Positions 16,592 through 25,878 of a stretch of 64,000 bases of DNA are shown here, in pieces; position 1 is the stretch's first letter; every line of letters begins with the position of its first letter. Source of the DNA: an uncultured Clostridia bacterium (GTDB lineage: Bacteria; Bacillota; Clostridia; TANB77; CAG-508); NCBI GenBank assembly GCA_944392805.1, contig CALXXZ010000003.1, positions 145,564-209,563 on the forward strand. Reading direction: 5' to 3'. The notes under the pieces were generated by a model, which saw only the letters and a list, made by a program, of their open reading frames with translations, was not told the origin of the DNA and ran no database searches. The position numbers and the translations under genes are program-made.

Positions 16592-18688
16592 TTATTCCTC
16601 CTCTTTGATGATATTTTTACTTCCTAAATATGTTGCTAAGAAATATAATCCATAAATCACTCCTATAACTACTGCTGTTGCTACAATTGATGGTAATAAT
16701 TCTTCTGGAGATGCTAGTACTTCCATCATTGATGAAACGAATTTAATTCCAAATATTGAATGTATTCCAGCTAGAATTAGTGGTAACATGAAAAATATAA
16801 ATATTTGTCTAAATAATGCTTTATTAATCATTTTTTCGTCACAACCTATTTTTCTTAAAATAGTATATCTTTGTTTATTATCAGAACTTTCTGTCAATTG
16901 TTTTAATGCTAATATTGCAGAACTTGCTATAAGGAATATTACACCTAAATAAATTGCTATAAATATTATCATTGTTGCTAGTCCTTTACTTCCTTCAGTA
17001 ATACTGATTTTTGTCATTCCATCTAATTCAATACCTTTTTTAGATAAATTTTCAAAAAATACATTGTTATTATCTTCAGTTAATATTTTATCCATTTCTT
17101 CTTTTTCTTCTTCTGTATCTGCATTATAATTTGCTACTAAAAATTGTGTTTCTTTCCATTCCTCTTTTAATTCAAAGCTATCTGGTACTAAAATTAGCCC
17201 TGCATTTGTATGGCTTGATGACATATAGATAAATCCACTTTGACATTCATTATATCTTGCATGATGTGTTTTTCCATTGATTTTTATATCTGAATTCTCT
17301 TTTAATGCTTCATTTCTTATTTTTACCATATTATCAAAATCACAAAGTACAATATATTCATCATCATCTAAGTCATATTGATTTATTCCATATAATTTTG
17401 CTATTTTGTTATAATCAGATATTTTTATCACTGCTTCTGACATGCCATAAGCAAGCATTGAAAATTGTGCTTTTGCTTTTTCATAATAATTTCCTAAACT
17501 ATATTTTAAAGTCCATTCTGGTATTGCATAAATAGGAATCTCTATAATATCTTTAAGATTATTCATATCATATCCATTAGTCTCTAATGTATAAGTTACT
17601 GATTTTGTAGAATCTTCCCTTTGTTCTGCGCTATAATACATAGTTTTTCCTGTATATGAATTTACATAGCTTTCTGGTAAATTTGCAGTCTTAAATAAAT
17701 TTACATCAACTGGTGTCATTTCTTCTAATTCTGAGTCTAATGAACTTTGTATTGATAAACTACTTGATAATACACTAATTGTCATAAATAACATTAAACA
17801 TATAACTGTCATACTAATAACTGTTGTATTTATTTTGTTATTAAGTTGTCTTAATACAAACATATTTGTTCCTTTTAGATATATCTTTTTACTTGATTGT
17901 ACTAATTTTAATATAAATCCAGATAAAGACCAGAATATTCCCAATGTTCCTACTATTCCCATTATTATTGGTACTAATAGTTTATCTGCTGTGTTTAATG
18001 AATATATTCCTCCTGTTACTAAGTAATAAGCATATCCAAGTATCACTGCTGAAACAATAAATACTAAAACTGCTAGAATAGGATTTTTTATCTTTACTGT
18101 TTCATTTTTCTTTATAGCTGTTAATAAGTTTATTAATTTATACCTAGAAATTGTTATTGTATTAAATATAATAACAGCTAAATACATTATTGCAAAATAT
18201 ATACATGTTTTTATGCATGCATCTTTTGAAAATACAAAAGTAAATTCACTCATATCTGCCTCAAAAAGCTTTGCAACTAATATTGACATGAATTGTGATG
18301 CAAATATGCCTACAATTAGACCTACAACTAAAGATAATATTCCTACTAATATTGTTTCAATCCATATAATTTTTGATATTTGTCTTTTTCCCATTCCTAA
18401 AGTCATGTATATCCCAAATTCTCTTTTTCTTCTGTTTACTAAAAAGTTATTTGCATAAACAATTAGAAATCCAAGTACTATTGCTATAAATACTGATACC
18501 ATACCAAGTAAACTAATCATTAGTTTTATTAATTCTCTTGTTGATTGTGATACTTCTAACATTGCTTGTTGACTATCTAAAGAGTTAAACATATAAAAGA
18601 TTGCTACACCTAATACTAATGTTAAAAAATATATTGCATAATCTTTAAAACTTTTTTTCATATTTTTTACGGATAATTTAAATAACAT
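16592..18688 (-). CDS. BceB-type ABC transporter permease
   Basis: A 698-residue FtsX-domain permease with the BceB layout: one N-terminal helix, a first FtsX block (about residues 55-200), then more helices, a large extracytoplasmic domain between helices 7 and 8 (about residues 325-565) and a final FtsX block (570-690). Such permeases detect cell-wall-active peptides and free their lipid II-type targets, and signal to BceS-type kinases. The start overlaps the end of the ATPase gene by 11 nt, with GGAGGTG inside that gene. A BceRS-like pair lies 27 kb away in this window. Confidence 0.9.
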   Translation of the reverse strand: MLFKLSVKNMKKSFKDYAIYFLTLVLGVAIFYMFNSLDSQQAMLEVSQSTRELIKLMISLLGMVSVFIAIVLGFLIVYANNFLVNRRKREFGIYMTLGMGKRQISKIIWIETILVGILSLVVGLIVGIFASQFMSILVAKLFEADMSEFTFVFSKDACIKTCIYFAIMYLAVIIFNTITISRYKLINLLTAIKKNETVKIKNPILAVLVFIVSAVILGYAYYLVTGGIYSLNTADKLLVPIIMGIVGTLGIFWSLSGFILKLVQSSKKIYLKGTNMFVLRQLNNKINTTVISMTVICLMLFMTISVLSSSLSIQSSLDSELEEMTPVDVNLFKTANLPESYVNSYTGKTMYYSAEQREDSTKSVTYTLETNGYDMNNLKDIIEIPIYAIPEWTLKYSLGNYYEKAKAQFSMLAYGMSEAVIKISDYNKIAKLYGINQYDLDDDEYIVLCDFDNMVKIRNEALKENSDIKINGKTHHARYNECQSGFIYMSSSHTNAGLILVPDSFELKEEWKETQFLVANYNADTEEEKEEMDKILTEDNNNVFFENLSKKGIELDGMTKISITEGSKGLATMIIFIAIYLGVIFLIASSAILALKQLTESSDNKQRYTILRKIGCDEKMINKALFRQIFIFFMLPLILAGIHSIFGIKFVSSMMEVLASPEELLPSIVATAVVIGVIYGLYFLATYLGSKNIIKEEE

Positions 18689-19445
18689 CGTTTAAATCAC
18701 CTCCAAGAAGTGTTTGAACTTCTATTATTTTTTCGAAAAATTCTTTTCTTGTATCTTTTCCTTTTATAATTTCATTAAAAATTTTTCCATCTTTGATAAA
18801 TATTATCCTATCTGCATAACTTGCTGTAAATGCATCATGTGTTACCATTAATATTGTTGCACCTAAATTTTGATTCAAATTATCAAATGTTTCAAGTAAT
18901 TGTCTTGCTGATTTTGAATCTAGTGCTCCTGTTGGTTCATCTGCTAAAACTAATTTTGGATTTGTTATTATTGCTCTTGCTGATGCTACTCTTTGTTTTT
19001 GTCCTCCTGATATTTGATATGGATATTTATTTAAGATTTCAGCTATTTCAAGTTTTTCTGCTACTTTCTTAACCCTTTCTTCTATTTCATGAGGTTTTAC
19101 TTTTTGAATTGTTAAAGCTAATGCTATATTTTCATAAGCTGTAAGTGTATCTAAAAGGTTAAAATCTTGAAAAATAAATCCAAGTTCTTCTCTTCTAAAT
19201 TTGTTTAAAGCATTTCCTTTTAGTTTTGTAATGTCTTTACCATTTATAATAATATTTCCTGAAGTTACTCTGTCTATTGTTGAAATACAATTTAATAAAG
19301 TGGTTTTTCCTGAGCCTGATGCTCCCATTATTCCAACAAATTCTCCTTCTCCTACATTAAAGCTAATTCCTGCTATCGCTTTTGTTAAGTTTGCTTTATT
19401 TCCATAATATTTTTCTATATTTTTTACCTCTAATACATTATTCAT
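18678..19445 (-). CDS. BceA-type ABC transporter ATP-binding protein
   Basis: A 255-residue ABC ATPase of the MacB/LolD/BceA group. Walker A is GASGSGKTTLL (about residues 40-50), the Q-loop is FIFQDFNLLD, the signature is SGGQKQRVASARAI, and Walker B is LVLADEPTGALDSKSA. It drives the permease encoded just downstream and overlapping it. The ribosome site AAGGAAGGAGAG is strong. Upstream lies a TTACA-N4-TGTAA site of BceR type, which suggests induction by a BceRS two-component system. Confidence 0.93.
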   Translation of the reverse strand: MNNVLEVKNIEKYYGNKANLTKAIAGISFNVGEGEFVGIMGASGSGKTTLLNCISTIDRVTSGNIIINGKDITKLKGNALNKFRREELGFIFQDFNLLDTLTAYENIALALTIQKVKPHEIEERVKKVAEKLEIAEILNKYPYQISGGQKQRVASARAIITNPKLVLADEPTGALDSKSARQLLETFDNLNQNLGATILMVTHDAFTASYADRIIFIKDGKIFNEIIKGKDTRKEFFEKIIEVQTLLGGDLNDVI

Positions 19446-19475
19446 TATAAACTCTCCTTCCTTTCTTCTGTTTTA

Positions 19476-19539
19476 ATTATAAAACTTTTTGTTTATTCTT
19501 CCCATCGATTAGCCTTACATTTAGATTACATTTTTGTAA
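19476..19539 (-). promoter_or_regulatory. BceR-type operator and promoter of the bceAB-yxeA operon
   Basis: TTACATTTTTGTAA at 19526-19539 is an inverted repeat of TTACA and TGTAA with a 4-base gap, which matches the published BceR-like consensus TnACA-N4-TGTAA. About 45 nt downstream on the minus strand is a good -10 (TATAAT, 19476-19481) with no clear -35 at 17 bp, as expected for an activated promoter. The spacing to bceA is short (31 nt). Confidence 0.65.
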
Positions 19540-19550
19540 CATTACATAAA

Positions 19551-19579
19551 AAAGATTAGTTTTAAAAAAACTAATCTTT
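19551..19579 (-). terminator. Intrinsic terminator after ogt
   Basis: The hairpin AAAGATTAGTTT / AAACTAATCTTT (12 bp, 5-base loop) overlaps the last base of the ogt stop codon. It is flanked by A/T runs on both sides, so it could end transcription on the minus strand. Confidence 0.75.
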
Positions 19580-20117
19580 ACAATGCTGTACCTTTTTTGG
19601 GTACATATAAATTACTCATATCTACTTTTTCATGTTCTAATAATTTTATTTTTTTATCTATTCCTCCTGCATATCCTGTTAGACTTCCATTTGTTCCAAC
19701 TACTCTATGGCAAGGAATAATTATTGAAATTGGATTATGTCCAACTGCTCCTCCTACTGCTTGTGCTGACATTTTATTTTTATTCATTATTTTGGCCACT
19801 TTTTTTGCTATCTCTCCATATGTTGTAACTTCTCCATAAGGAACTTCACATAATAATTTCCATACATTTTTAGCAAAATCACTCCCAATAGGTTCTAAGT
19901 CTAACTCCGAAATCTCTGGCTTTTCTCCATTAAAATATCTATCTAACCATTTCTTTGTTTTTACTAAAATAATTTCATCATCTTTTTCTTGTATCTCTTC
20001 TTTTAATTTTCCTAAATAATATTTTTGCCCTTCTATCCATAATCCTGTTAATTTACCATTTTTACTTGCTAAAAATATTTTTCCAACTGGTGAATTATAA
20101 TATGTTGTATATATCAT
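19578..20117 (-). CDS. ogt: Methylated-DNA-protein-cysteine S-methyltransferase
   Basis: A 179-residue O6-alkylguanine DNA alkyltransferase. The active site PCHRVVGTNGSLTGYAGG holds the acceptor cysteine, and the helix-turn-helix recognition region (VPYGEVTTYGEIAKKVA, GGAVGHNPISIIIPCH) is intact. The N-terminal Ribonuclease H-like domain (residues 1-80) is present, as in Ogt. It removes O6-methyl groups from guanine in DNA in a single suicide reaction. Ribosome site TAAGGAGATATTTC. Confidence 0.93.
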   Translation of the reverse strand: MIYTTYYNSPVGKIFLASKNGKLTGLWIEGQKYYLGKLKEEIQEKDDEIILVKTKKWLDRYFNGEKPEISELDLEPIGSDFAKNVWKLLCEVPYGEVTTYGEIAKKVAKIMNKNKMSAQAVGGAVGHNPISIIIPCHRVVGTNGSLTGYAGGIDKKIKLLEHEKVDMSNLYVPKKGTAL

Positions 20118-20137
20118 GAAATATCTCCTTATTTAGA

Positions 20138-20884
20138 TTAATCTAACATCTTGTATTCATCATCACTAACAGGTTCACACCATTCATTTGATGTATTTTC
20201 ACCTGGCACTTCAACTGCTAGATGACTAAACCATGAATTTGCTTTTGCTCCGTGCCAATGTTTTACATTTGCTGGTATTGTTACAACATCTCCTGGTTTT
20301 AAACTTTGAGCTGGCTTTCCTTCTTCTTGATACCAACCTTCTCCTTCTACACAAATTAGTATTTGACCTCCACCTGATGTTGCATGATGAATATGCCAAT
20401 TATTTCTACAACCTGGTTCAAAAGTAACATTTGCAATAGACACAACAGAAACTCCTGGTTTAGTTAGTGGTTTTAAATAAGAATTTCCTATAAAATATTG
20501 TGCAAAAGCTGTATTAGGCTCTCCCATTCCGAAAAATCCACCATGTTCTTCTTGGCTTTCTTCATCTTCTGTATATACTTCTTTTGCTAGATTAAATACA
20601 GCCCAAGCATTAGGCCAACCTGCATAAAATGCAGCATGAGTTATTATTTCTGCCATTTCACTTTTTGTTATTCCATTATTCTTTGCTGACATCAAATGAT
20701 ATTTAAGTGAACTATCTACCATTCCTTTTCCCATGAATACACATATTGTAACTAATGATCTATCTCTTAAAGATAACTTATCTTCTCTTGACCATACTTC
20801 TCCAAATAATACATCATCATTAAGCTCCGCAAATTTTGGAGCAAATTTTCCTAAACTATCTCTTCCTGCTGTTTGTTTTTTCAT
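20138..20884 (-). CDS. Carboxymuconolactone decarboxylase-cupin fusion protein
   Basis: A 248-residue two-domain protein. Residues about 10-95 form a carboxymuconolactone decarboxylase/AhpD-like domain (SLRDRSLVTICVFMG, SEMAEIITHAAFYAGWPNA), but the CxxC redox pair of AhpD is absent. Residues about 135-235 form a cupin with WHIHHATSGGGQ, GEGWYQEEG and HWHGAKANS metal-binding histidines. Members are often annotated as cupin/CMD quorum-type or dehalogenase-like; the substrate is unknown. The start is ATG 20884 behind AAAGGAAAG. Confidence 0.85.
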   Translation of the reverse strand: MKKQTAGRDSLGKFAPKFAELNDDVLFGEVWSREDKLSLRDRSLVTICVFMGKGMVDSSLKYHLMSAKNNGITKSEMAEIITHAAFYAGWPNAWAVFNLAKEVYTEDEESQEEHGGFFGMGEPNTAFAQYFIGNSYLKPLTKPGVSVVSIANVTFEPGCRNNWHIHHATSGGGQILICVEGEGWYQEEGKPAQSLKPGDVVTIPANVKHWHGAKANSWFSHLAVEVPGENTSNEWCEPVSDDEYKMLD

Positions 20885-20900
20885 AAAAATCACTTTCCTT

Positions 20901-22064
20901 TCATATTTTATATAAATCTTTTAATGGGATATCATTTTTTATTGCTAATTCTTTTATTGATTCATATTCTGGATATATATAAGTTTCATCTTGATTTTTT
21001 ACTTTTTTTGCTTTTATTTTCCCATATTTTGTATCTAATTCTATTAACTATCTTTCTAATTCTGTTCTATTTTCATAACGATATCTTATTCCAATTGTTG
21101 TAGTTTCTTTAAATATTATGTTTTGTAGTTTTTTCATATTTTCCTTTTTACATGATACAGTTAATCGATATGCAGGTCTATTTTTCTTCATAAAAATCGG
21201 TGTAAAAAATACATCTAATGCTCCATTTTGGAATAATAATTCTTCTGTATATCCCAAAATTTCTCCTCCACAATCGTCAATATTAGTTTCCATCACAACA
21301 ATATTTCCTTCTTGTTCTTCCATTTCTCCATAATATACTTTTAACACATTCGGAATTTTTAAATCTTTTGAACCTGCTCCCCAACCAATCTTTTTTGTTG
21401 TCATTGTAGGTAGTGGAATAAATTCTGTTGCAAGTTCTGCTATTATTCCTGCACCTGTTGGTGTAACTAATTTTGTATCAATATCTATCTGTCTGAATTT
21501 AACACTTGAATCTGTAAATATTTCACTTGTTGCAGGAACTGGAACACTCATCATACCATGTGCACATTCAATAAATCCATATCCATCATTAACAATACTT
21601 GATATAATTTTGTCCGGATTTATTTTATTTATTAAAATTGCTGTTCCTACTATATCTATAATTGAATCTATTGCAGCAACTTCATGAAAATGTACTTCTT
21701 CAAGTGGCTTATTATGTACTTTACTTTCTGCTTTTGCAACTCTTAAAAAAATTCTTTTTGCTAGTTGTTTTGTTTTATCTTCTAATGAACTATTATCTAT
21801 AATTGTATTTACATCATTTAAATTTCTATGTTCATGATGATGGTGATGCTCTTCATGGTTATGGTCATGTTCTAGAATTACATCAACATATGTTCCTGTT
21901 ATTCCATTTTTGACTTTTTTTGATATTTCTATTTTATAACCATCAATATTTAATTTCTTTATCTCTTCTAATAAGTATTTTTCATCTCCTATAATTTCTA
22001 ACAATGCTCCAAGTGTCATATTTCCACTAATTCCACTTGAGCAATCAAAATACAATGTTTTCAT
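20901..22064 (-). CDS. larC: LarC, nickel pincer cofactor biosynthesis, interrupted by an in-frame TAG
   Basis: LarC is the CTP-dependent enzyme that inserts nickel into the pincer cofactor of lactate racemase-type enzymes. Residues 1-338 (21051-22064) read through DCSSGISGNMTLGALLE, a His-rich nickel-binding stretch (DHNHEEHHHHHEHRN, about residue 68) and ETNIDDCGGEILGY. At 21048 there is an in-frame TAG, after which the same frame continues for 48 codons with recognisable LarC C-terminal sequence (DTKYGKIKAKKVKNQ, YIYPEYESI, DIPLKDLY) and ends at TGA 20901. The uninterrupted product would be 387 residues, near the family length. It could be a nonsense mutation, an assembly error or a readthrough site. 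The ATG is coupled to the aldo/keto reductase stop. No larA, larB or larE is in the window. Confidence 0.85.
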
Positions 22065-22065
22065 A

Positions 22066-23187
22066 TTATTCTCCTAACTCTTGAGCAACTTTTTCTAATT
22101 CATCTCTTATATGAATATGTTGAGGACATACTCCTTCACATCTACCACATTTAATACATTCTTTTGCTGATTTTAGTCCATGACCTCCTACTAGCCATCC
22201 TTCCTGATGTTTTGCAGCATCTTTATTTTTATATAATGTTAAATAATTCATTGCTGTAAATGAACCTGATATTCCTATATTCATTGGACATACTTTTGCA
22301 CAGTAATTACATGTAGTACAAGGAATTATTGGAATATTTTTTAATACATTTTGAGCTTCTTTGATTGTTTTTTCTTCATCTTCTGATAATTTTTTAAAAT
22401 CTTTCATATATGAAATATTATCTTCCATTTGTTCAATATTACTCATTCCTGACAATACAGTAATTACACCATCTAGGTTTGCTGCAAATTTTATAGCCCA
22501 TGATGCAACTGATGCATTTGGATTTGCTTTTTTGAATACTTCAGCAACTTGTTCTGGTGGATTTGCAAGCATTCCTCCTTTTACTGGTTCCATTATTATT
22601 ACAGGTTTTCCGTGCTTTCTAGCAACTTCATAACATGCTTTTGATTGGATTGAAGGATTTTCCCAGTCTGCATAATTTATTTGTAATTGAACAAATTCCA
22701 TTTCTGGATGTTTTGTTAAAATTTCATCTAATTCTTCTGGTGTTGAATGGAATGAAAATCCTGCATGTTTAATTTTTCCTTCTGCTTTCATTTCTAATAT
22801 CCAACTCCACATATCAAAATCATCAAATGATTTTGTTCTTCCTTCTCCTAGATTATGTAATAAATAAAAATCAAAATATCCTGCTCCTGTTTGTTTTAAA
22901 GATGTTTCGAATTGTTGTATTGCTTCTTCTCTTGTTTTACAATTTATCCATGCTGCATTTTTTGTTGCTAATTGAAATTTTTCTCTTGGATATCTTTCAA
23001 CTAAAGCTTGACGTATTGCATCTTCACTTCCTGCATATGCCCATGCAGTATCAAAATATGTAAAACCTGCTTCTAGAAATTTGTCTACCATTTGTATTGT
23101 TTGTTCTATATCTATTTTTCCATCTTTTTGTGGTAATCTCATTAATCCAAATCCTAATTTTTTTATTTCTTCTCCTAAATATGACAT
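22066..23187 (-). CDS. Aldo/keto reductase with C-terminal 4Fe-4S domain
   Basis: A 373-residue protein. Residues 1-280 form an aldo/keto reductase barrel (GFGLMRLPQ, FDTAWAYAGSEDAI, DFYLLHN, GFSFHS), with the Tyr of the catalytic tetrad in the WAYAGSE segment. Residues 285-373 hold two 4Fe-4S type clusters (CTTCNYCAKVCPMNIG and CIKCGRCEGVCPQ). This ferredoxin-tailed AKR class is common in clostridia and gut anaerobes. It lies 20 nt after a MerR-type regulator and is almost certainly its target. Confidence 0.93.
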   Translation of the reverse strand: MSYLGEEIKKLGFGLMRLPQKDGKIDIEQTIQMVDKFLEAGFTYFDTAWAYAGSEDAIRQALVERYPREKFQLATKNAAWINCKTREEAIQQFETSLKQTGAGYFDFYLLHNLGEGRTKSFDDFDMWSWILEMKAEGKIKHAGFSFHSTPEELDEILTKHPEMEFVQLQINYADWENPSIQSKACYEVARKHGKPVIIMEPVKGGMLANPPEQVAEVFKKANPNASVASWAIKFAANLDGVITVLSGMSNIEQMEDNISYMKDFKKLSEDEEKTIKEAQNVLKNIPIIPCTTCNYCAKVCPMNIGISGSFTAMNYLTLYKNKDAAKHQEGWLVGGHGLKSAKECIKCGRCEGVCPQHIHIRDELEKVAQELGE

Positions 23188-23207
23188 TTTTTTATTCCTC
23201 CTTTTTA

Positions 23208-23591
23208 TTATGGTTCTTCCATAAAATCTTTTCTTTTTCCTTCTTCAATTTCATCATATAATTTTATTTTATATTCTAGTCTTTCCAAAGTTTTTTGTAT
23301 TTCGCTCATTTTTTCTTGCATCTTTTCTCTTTGTTCTATCAATAAATTTTTTCTTTCTGTTACTGTTTCTTTTCCTTGTTTAAATAATTTGACATACTTA
23401 ATTAGTGCTTCTATTGACATTCCTGCTGATCTCATACATTTTATGAATTCTATCCATCTACATGTATGTTCATCAAAATCTCGTATTCCTGCTCTAGTCC
23501 TTGGTACTTGTGGTATTAATCCAATTCGCTCATAATATCTAATGGTGTCTTGCGTTAAATTGTATTTTTTACTTACTTCTGCTATTGTCAT
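23208..23591 (-). CDS. MerR family transcriptional regulator
   Basis: A 127-residue MerR protein: winged helix-turn-helix at residues 1-70 (MTIAEVSKKYNLTQDTIRYYERIGLIP) and a long coiled-coil dimerisation helix (residues 75-118). It has no C-terminal ligand or metal-binding domain, and no cysteine pair for metals. It belongs to the AdhR/YraB-like group that controls aldo/keto reductases and dehydrogenases in aldehyde or electrophile stress. Its own promoter carries a matching operator. Ribosome site TAAAGGAGGTAG. Confidence 0.93.
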   Translation of the reverse strand: MTIAEVSKKYNLTQDTIRYYERIGLIPQVPRTRAGIRDFDEHTCRWIEFIKCMRSAGMSIEALIKYVKLFKQGKETVTERKNLLIEQREKMQEKMSEIQKTLERLEYKIKLYDEIEEGKRKDFMEEP

Positions 23592-23622
23592 ATCTACCTC
23601 CTTTAAATAATATTTTACATAT

Positions 23623-23656
23623 ATTATATATCACTTAGAGTTAACTCAAAGTCAAG
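23623..23656 (-). promoter_or_regulatory. MerR-controlled promoter with 19-bp spacer and dyad operator
   Basis: On the minus strand TTGACT is followed after exactly 19 bp by TATATA(AT). The spacer is filled by the dyad ACTTTGAGTTAACTCTAAGT (20 bp, 23633-23652), palindromic apart from one mismatched pair. An over-long 19-20 bp spacer with an operator between -35 and -10 is the hallmark of MerR-activated promoters. It drives merR, the aldo/keto reductase and probably larC. Confidence 0.85.
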
Positions 23657-23666
23657 AGTTTTTAAA

Positions 23667-23692
23667 AAAAGATTTCTTTTTTGAAATCTTTT
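23667..23692 (-). terminator. Intrinsic terminator after trmB
   Basis: AAAAGATTTC / GAAATCTTTT (10 bp, 6-base loop) overlaps the trmB stop, followed on the minus strand by a run of seven T. It separates trmB from the merR promoter. Confidence 0.8.
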
Positions 23693-24350
23693 ATAGTTTT
23701 GCAATAAGTGCCTTTATTTTTATTCCTTGTTCTGTAAACATTTTTTCATGTTCAGTTTCAATATTATTTTCCCATATTGGTTCTGAATGTAAGTCATAAG
23801 TTTTTGCTAAAATTTTGAATCCTGATTCTTCAAAATATGTAATACTTGCATTAAATAAATCATCATCATCTGTTTTGAAATAAATTTCTCCATCGTCACT
23901 TAAAAATTGTTTGTATTTTTCAAGTTGTCTTGTATGTGTTAATCTCTTTTTTCTATGTTTTCCTTTTGGCCATGGATTACAGAAATTTATATAAATTCTT
24001 TTTATATTATCTTTCTTTGCTAATATTAATAATATTCTTTCAATATCAAATCTAGTTAAAATTACATTATCAACTTCTCTATTGGCTTCTTTATATATCT
24101 GTTCTATATTTCTTTTTGCAAGCCCTAGCATTGCATCAACTAAATCTATTGCGATATAATTAATTTCTGGATTTTGTACTGCAAGTTTTGAAATAAATTG
24201 ACCTTTTCCACATCCTAATTCTAAATGAATTGGATTTTCTTTATTTTTAAATTCTTCTATCCATTCTCCTTTTAATTCTTCAGGATTATCTCTATAAAAT
24301 TCACTTGCTTCTAATTCTGGTCTCGCCCAAGGTTTAAATCTTATTCTCAT
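23691..24350 (-). CDS. trmB: tRNA (guanosine(46)-N7)-methyltransferase
   Basis: A 219-residue SAM-dependent methyltransferase that forms m7G46 in the tRNA variable loop. Motifs: [12 protein letters not shown] (SAM binding, about residues 42-53), [11 protein letters not shown], and the family-specific [19 protein letters not shown]. The length is standard. The gene overlaps the end of the upstream DUF5662 gene by 17 nt and has GGAGAATTTAG before the ATG. Confidence 0.95.
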   Translation of the reverse strand: MRIRFKPWARPELEASEFYRDNPEELKGEWIEEFKNKENPIHLELGCGKGQFISKLAVQNPEINYIAIDLVDAMLGLAKRNIEQIYKEANREVDNVILTRFDIERILLILAKKDNIKRIYINFCNPWPKGKHRKKRLTHTRQLEKYKQFLSDDGEIYFKTDDDDLFNASITYFEESGFKILAKTYDLHSEPIWENNIETEHEKMFTEQGIKIKALIAKL

Positions 24351-24903
24351 CTAAATTCTCCAATCTGATACAATATTTTTCATATAAATTTTTTATATTT
24401 TGTTTTGTAATAGTTTTATCTAATCCATCTTTACTAACCTCTGTAAAAACAGCTATCAAAAGATTATCAATATGTGGATTTAATAATACTGTTTTTCTTT
24501 CTTTCATATGATAATTTATTTGTGTTTCTTTTGTCCATGATTTTCCATTATACACAATGCCTGCTGCTAGTTTATCACATATCATTTCAGCTGCATATTT
24601 ATATGGCATTATTATAGTTTTTTCTGTTAGACTATAATCTGTCCAATATTCTGGATGGTGCTTATTTCTACCTTTATGGTGTAACCATGCTCTTGAATAT
24701 CCTATATCTTTTTTACATAATAATATTGGACTTTTATGTCCATCATAATATTTCACACTCTCCCAAAATTCTTCTGGTGAAAATTTTGATAAATCATGTA
24801 CCAAACCTCTCCATGGAATTCCTACTTTACAACATAATTTAAATACTACCCATTTATGATTTAATACTAATTTTAGATGTTTAAAAAAGTTCTTTACTTT
24901 CAT
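24334..24903 (-). CDS. DUF5662 family protein
   Basis: A 189-residue protein of the DUF5662 family, recognised from [37 protein letters not shown], and [16 protein letters not shown]. The clustered histidines and aspartates ([20 protein letters not shown]) look like a metal site of HD or catalase-like small helical proteins, but the activity is unknown. The start is ATG 24903, after GGAGGAAAG; the upstream in-frame ATG at 24915 contains the site itself. It overlaps trmB. Confidence 0.82.
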   Translation of the reverse strand: MKVKNFFKHLKLVLNHKWVVFKLCCKVGIPWRGLVHDLSKFSPEEFWESVKYYDGHKSPILLCKKDIGYSRAWLHHKGRNKHHPEYWTDYSLTEKTIIMPYKYAAEMICDKLAAGIVYNGKSWTKETQINYHMKERKTVLLNPHIDNLLIAVFTEVSKDGLDKTITKQNIKNLYEKYCIRLENLDENKI

Positions 24904-24920
24904 TCTTTCCTCCATTTTTA

Positions 24921-24949
24921 TTGACTATTCGACAAAAAGATTGTATAAT
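24921..24949 (+). promoter_or_regulatory. Sigma-A type promoter of the pseudouridine synthase gene
   Basis: TTGACT (24921-24926), a 17-bp spacer, and TATAAT (24944-24949). The predicted start of transcription is about 24956, leaving a leader of about 30 nt before the TTG start at 24988. Confidence 0.8.
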
Positions 24950-24987
24950 TTTTTCATTAAAATGTCAATATGGAAAGGATTTTTAAA

Positions 24988-25878
24988 TTGTTAGAATATA
25001 CTGTTATTGATGATAAATATAAAAATATTAATCAAATTTTAAAACAAGAATTTAAAATTTCTTCTAGGCTACTAAATAAACTTATTAATTTTAAATATGT
25101 TAAATTAAATGGTGTTCAAACTGATACTAGAAATAAAGTTTCTGTTGGAGATGTCATTACTGTAAATTTAGATTTTGAAGAAGAAAGTGAAAATATAGTT
25201 CCAACAGAAATGAAACTTGATATTGTTTATGAAGATGATAATTTACTAGTTCTAAATAAACCCGCTGGTATTGCTATTCATCCTTCTATTTTACATTATG
25301 AGGATAGTTTATCAAATGGAGTTAAATATTATTTTGAACAAAAAGGATTACACAAAAAAATTAGACCTGTCAATAGGCTTGATTTTGATACTTCTGGTCT
25401 AGTTGTCTTTGCTAAGAATCAGTATGTTCAAGAATGTTTAATTCAACAAATGAAAGAAAATATTTTTCAAAAAGAATATATTGCATTTGTTTATGGTATT
25501 CTTGAAAATAAAATTGGGACAATAAATATGCCTATTGCTCGCAAACCTAATAGCATTATTGAAAGATGTATTTCAAATGATGGTCAAGAAGCAATTACTG
25601 ATTATGAAGTATTACAAATTCACAAAACATCTAATTTTTCAGAAATTAAATGTACTTTAAGAACAGGGCGTACTCATCAAATTCGTGTACATATGTCTGC
25701 AATTGGACATCCATTACTAGGTGATACAATGTATGGTCATAGTTCTAATTTAATTGATAGACAAGCTCTGCATAGTTATAGAATTTCTTTTGTACATCCA
25801 ATTACTAGAAAAATTTTAGAATTAACATGTGATTTGCCTTATGATATGAAAATAACTAAAGGGGACGGCCTCCTTTAG
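24988..25878 (+). CDS. RluA family pseudouridine synthase
   Basis: A 296-residue RluA/RluD-type synthase isomerising uridines in rRNA or tRNA. It has an N-terminal S4-like domain (INQILKQEFKISSRLLNKLI) and the catalytic motif RPVNRLDFDTSGLVVFAK with the active Asp, then GRTHQIRVHMSAIGHPLLGDTMYG. The start is taken as TTG 24988, eight bases after AAAGGA; an ATG at 24970 has no ribosome site. The last codons (KGDGLL and stop) are formed by an AAAGGGGACGGCC repeat that also makes the terminator hairpin. Confidence 0.9.
   Translation: MLEYTVIDDKYKNINQILKQEFKISSRLLNKLINFKYVKLNGVQTDTRNKVSVGDVITVNLDFEEESENIVPTEMKLDIVYEDDNLLVLNKPAGIAIHPSILHYEDSLSNGVKYYFEQKGLHKKIRPVNRLDFDTSGLVVFAKNQYVQECLIQQMKENIFQKEYIAFVYGILENKIGTINMPIARKPNSIIERCISNDGQEAITDYEVLQIHKTSNFSEIKCTLRTGRTHQIRVHMSAIGHPLLGDTMYGHSSNLIDRQALHSYRISFVHPITRKILELTCDLPYDMKITKGDGLL

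Noticed and set aside
21048-21050. Genome-wide TAG reassignment as the cause of the larC stop
   Set aside because: Several clear genes here (the MFS gene, the SleB-like gene, the pseudouridine synthase) end in TAG, so TAG is read as stop.
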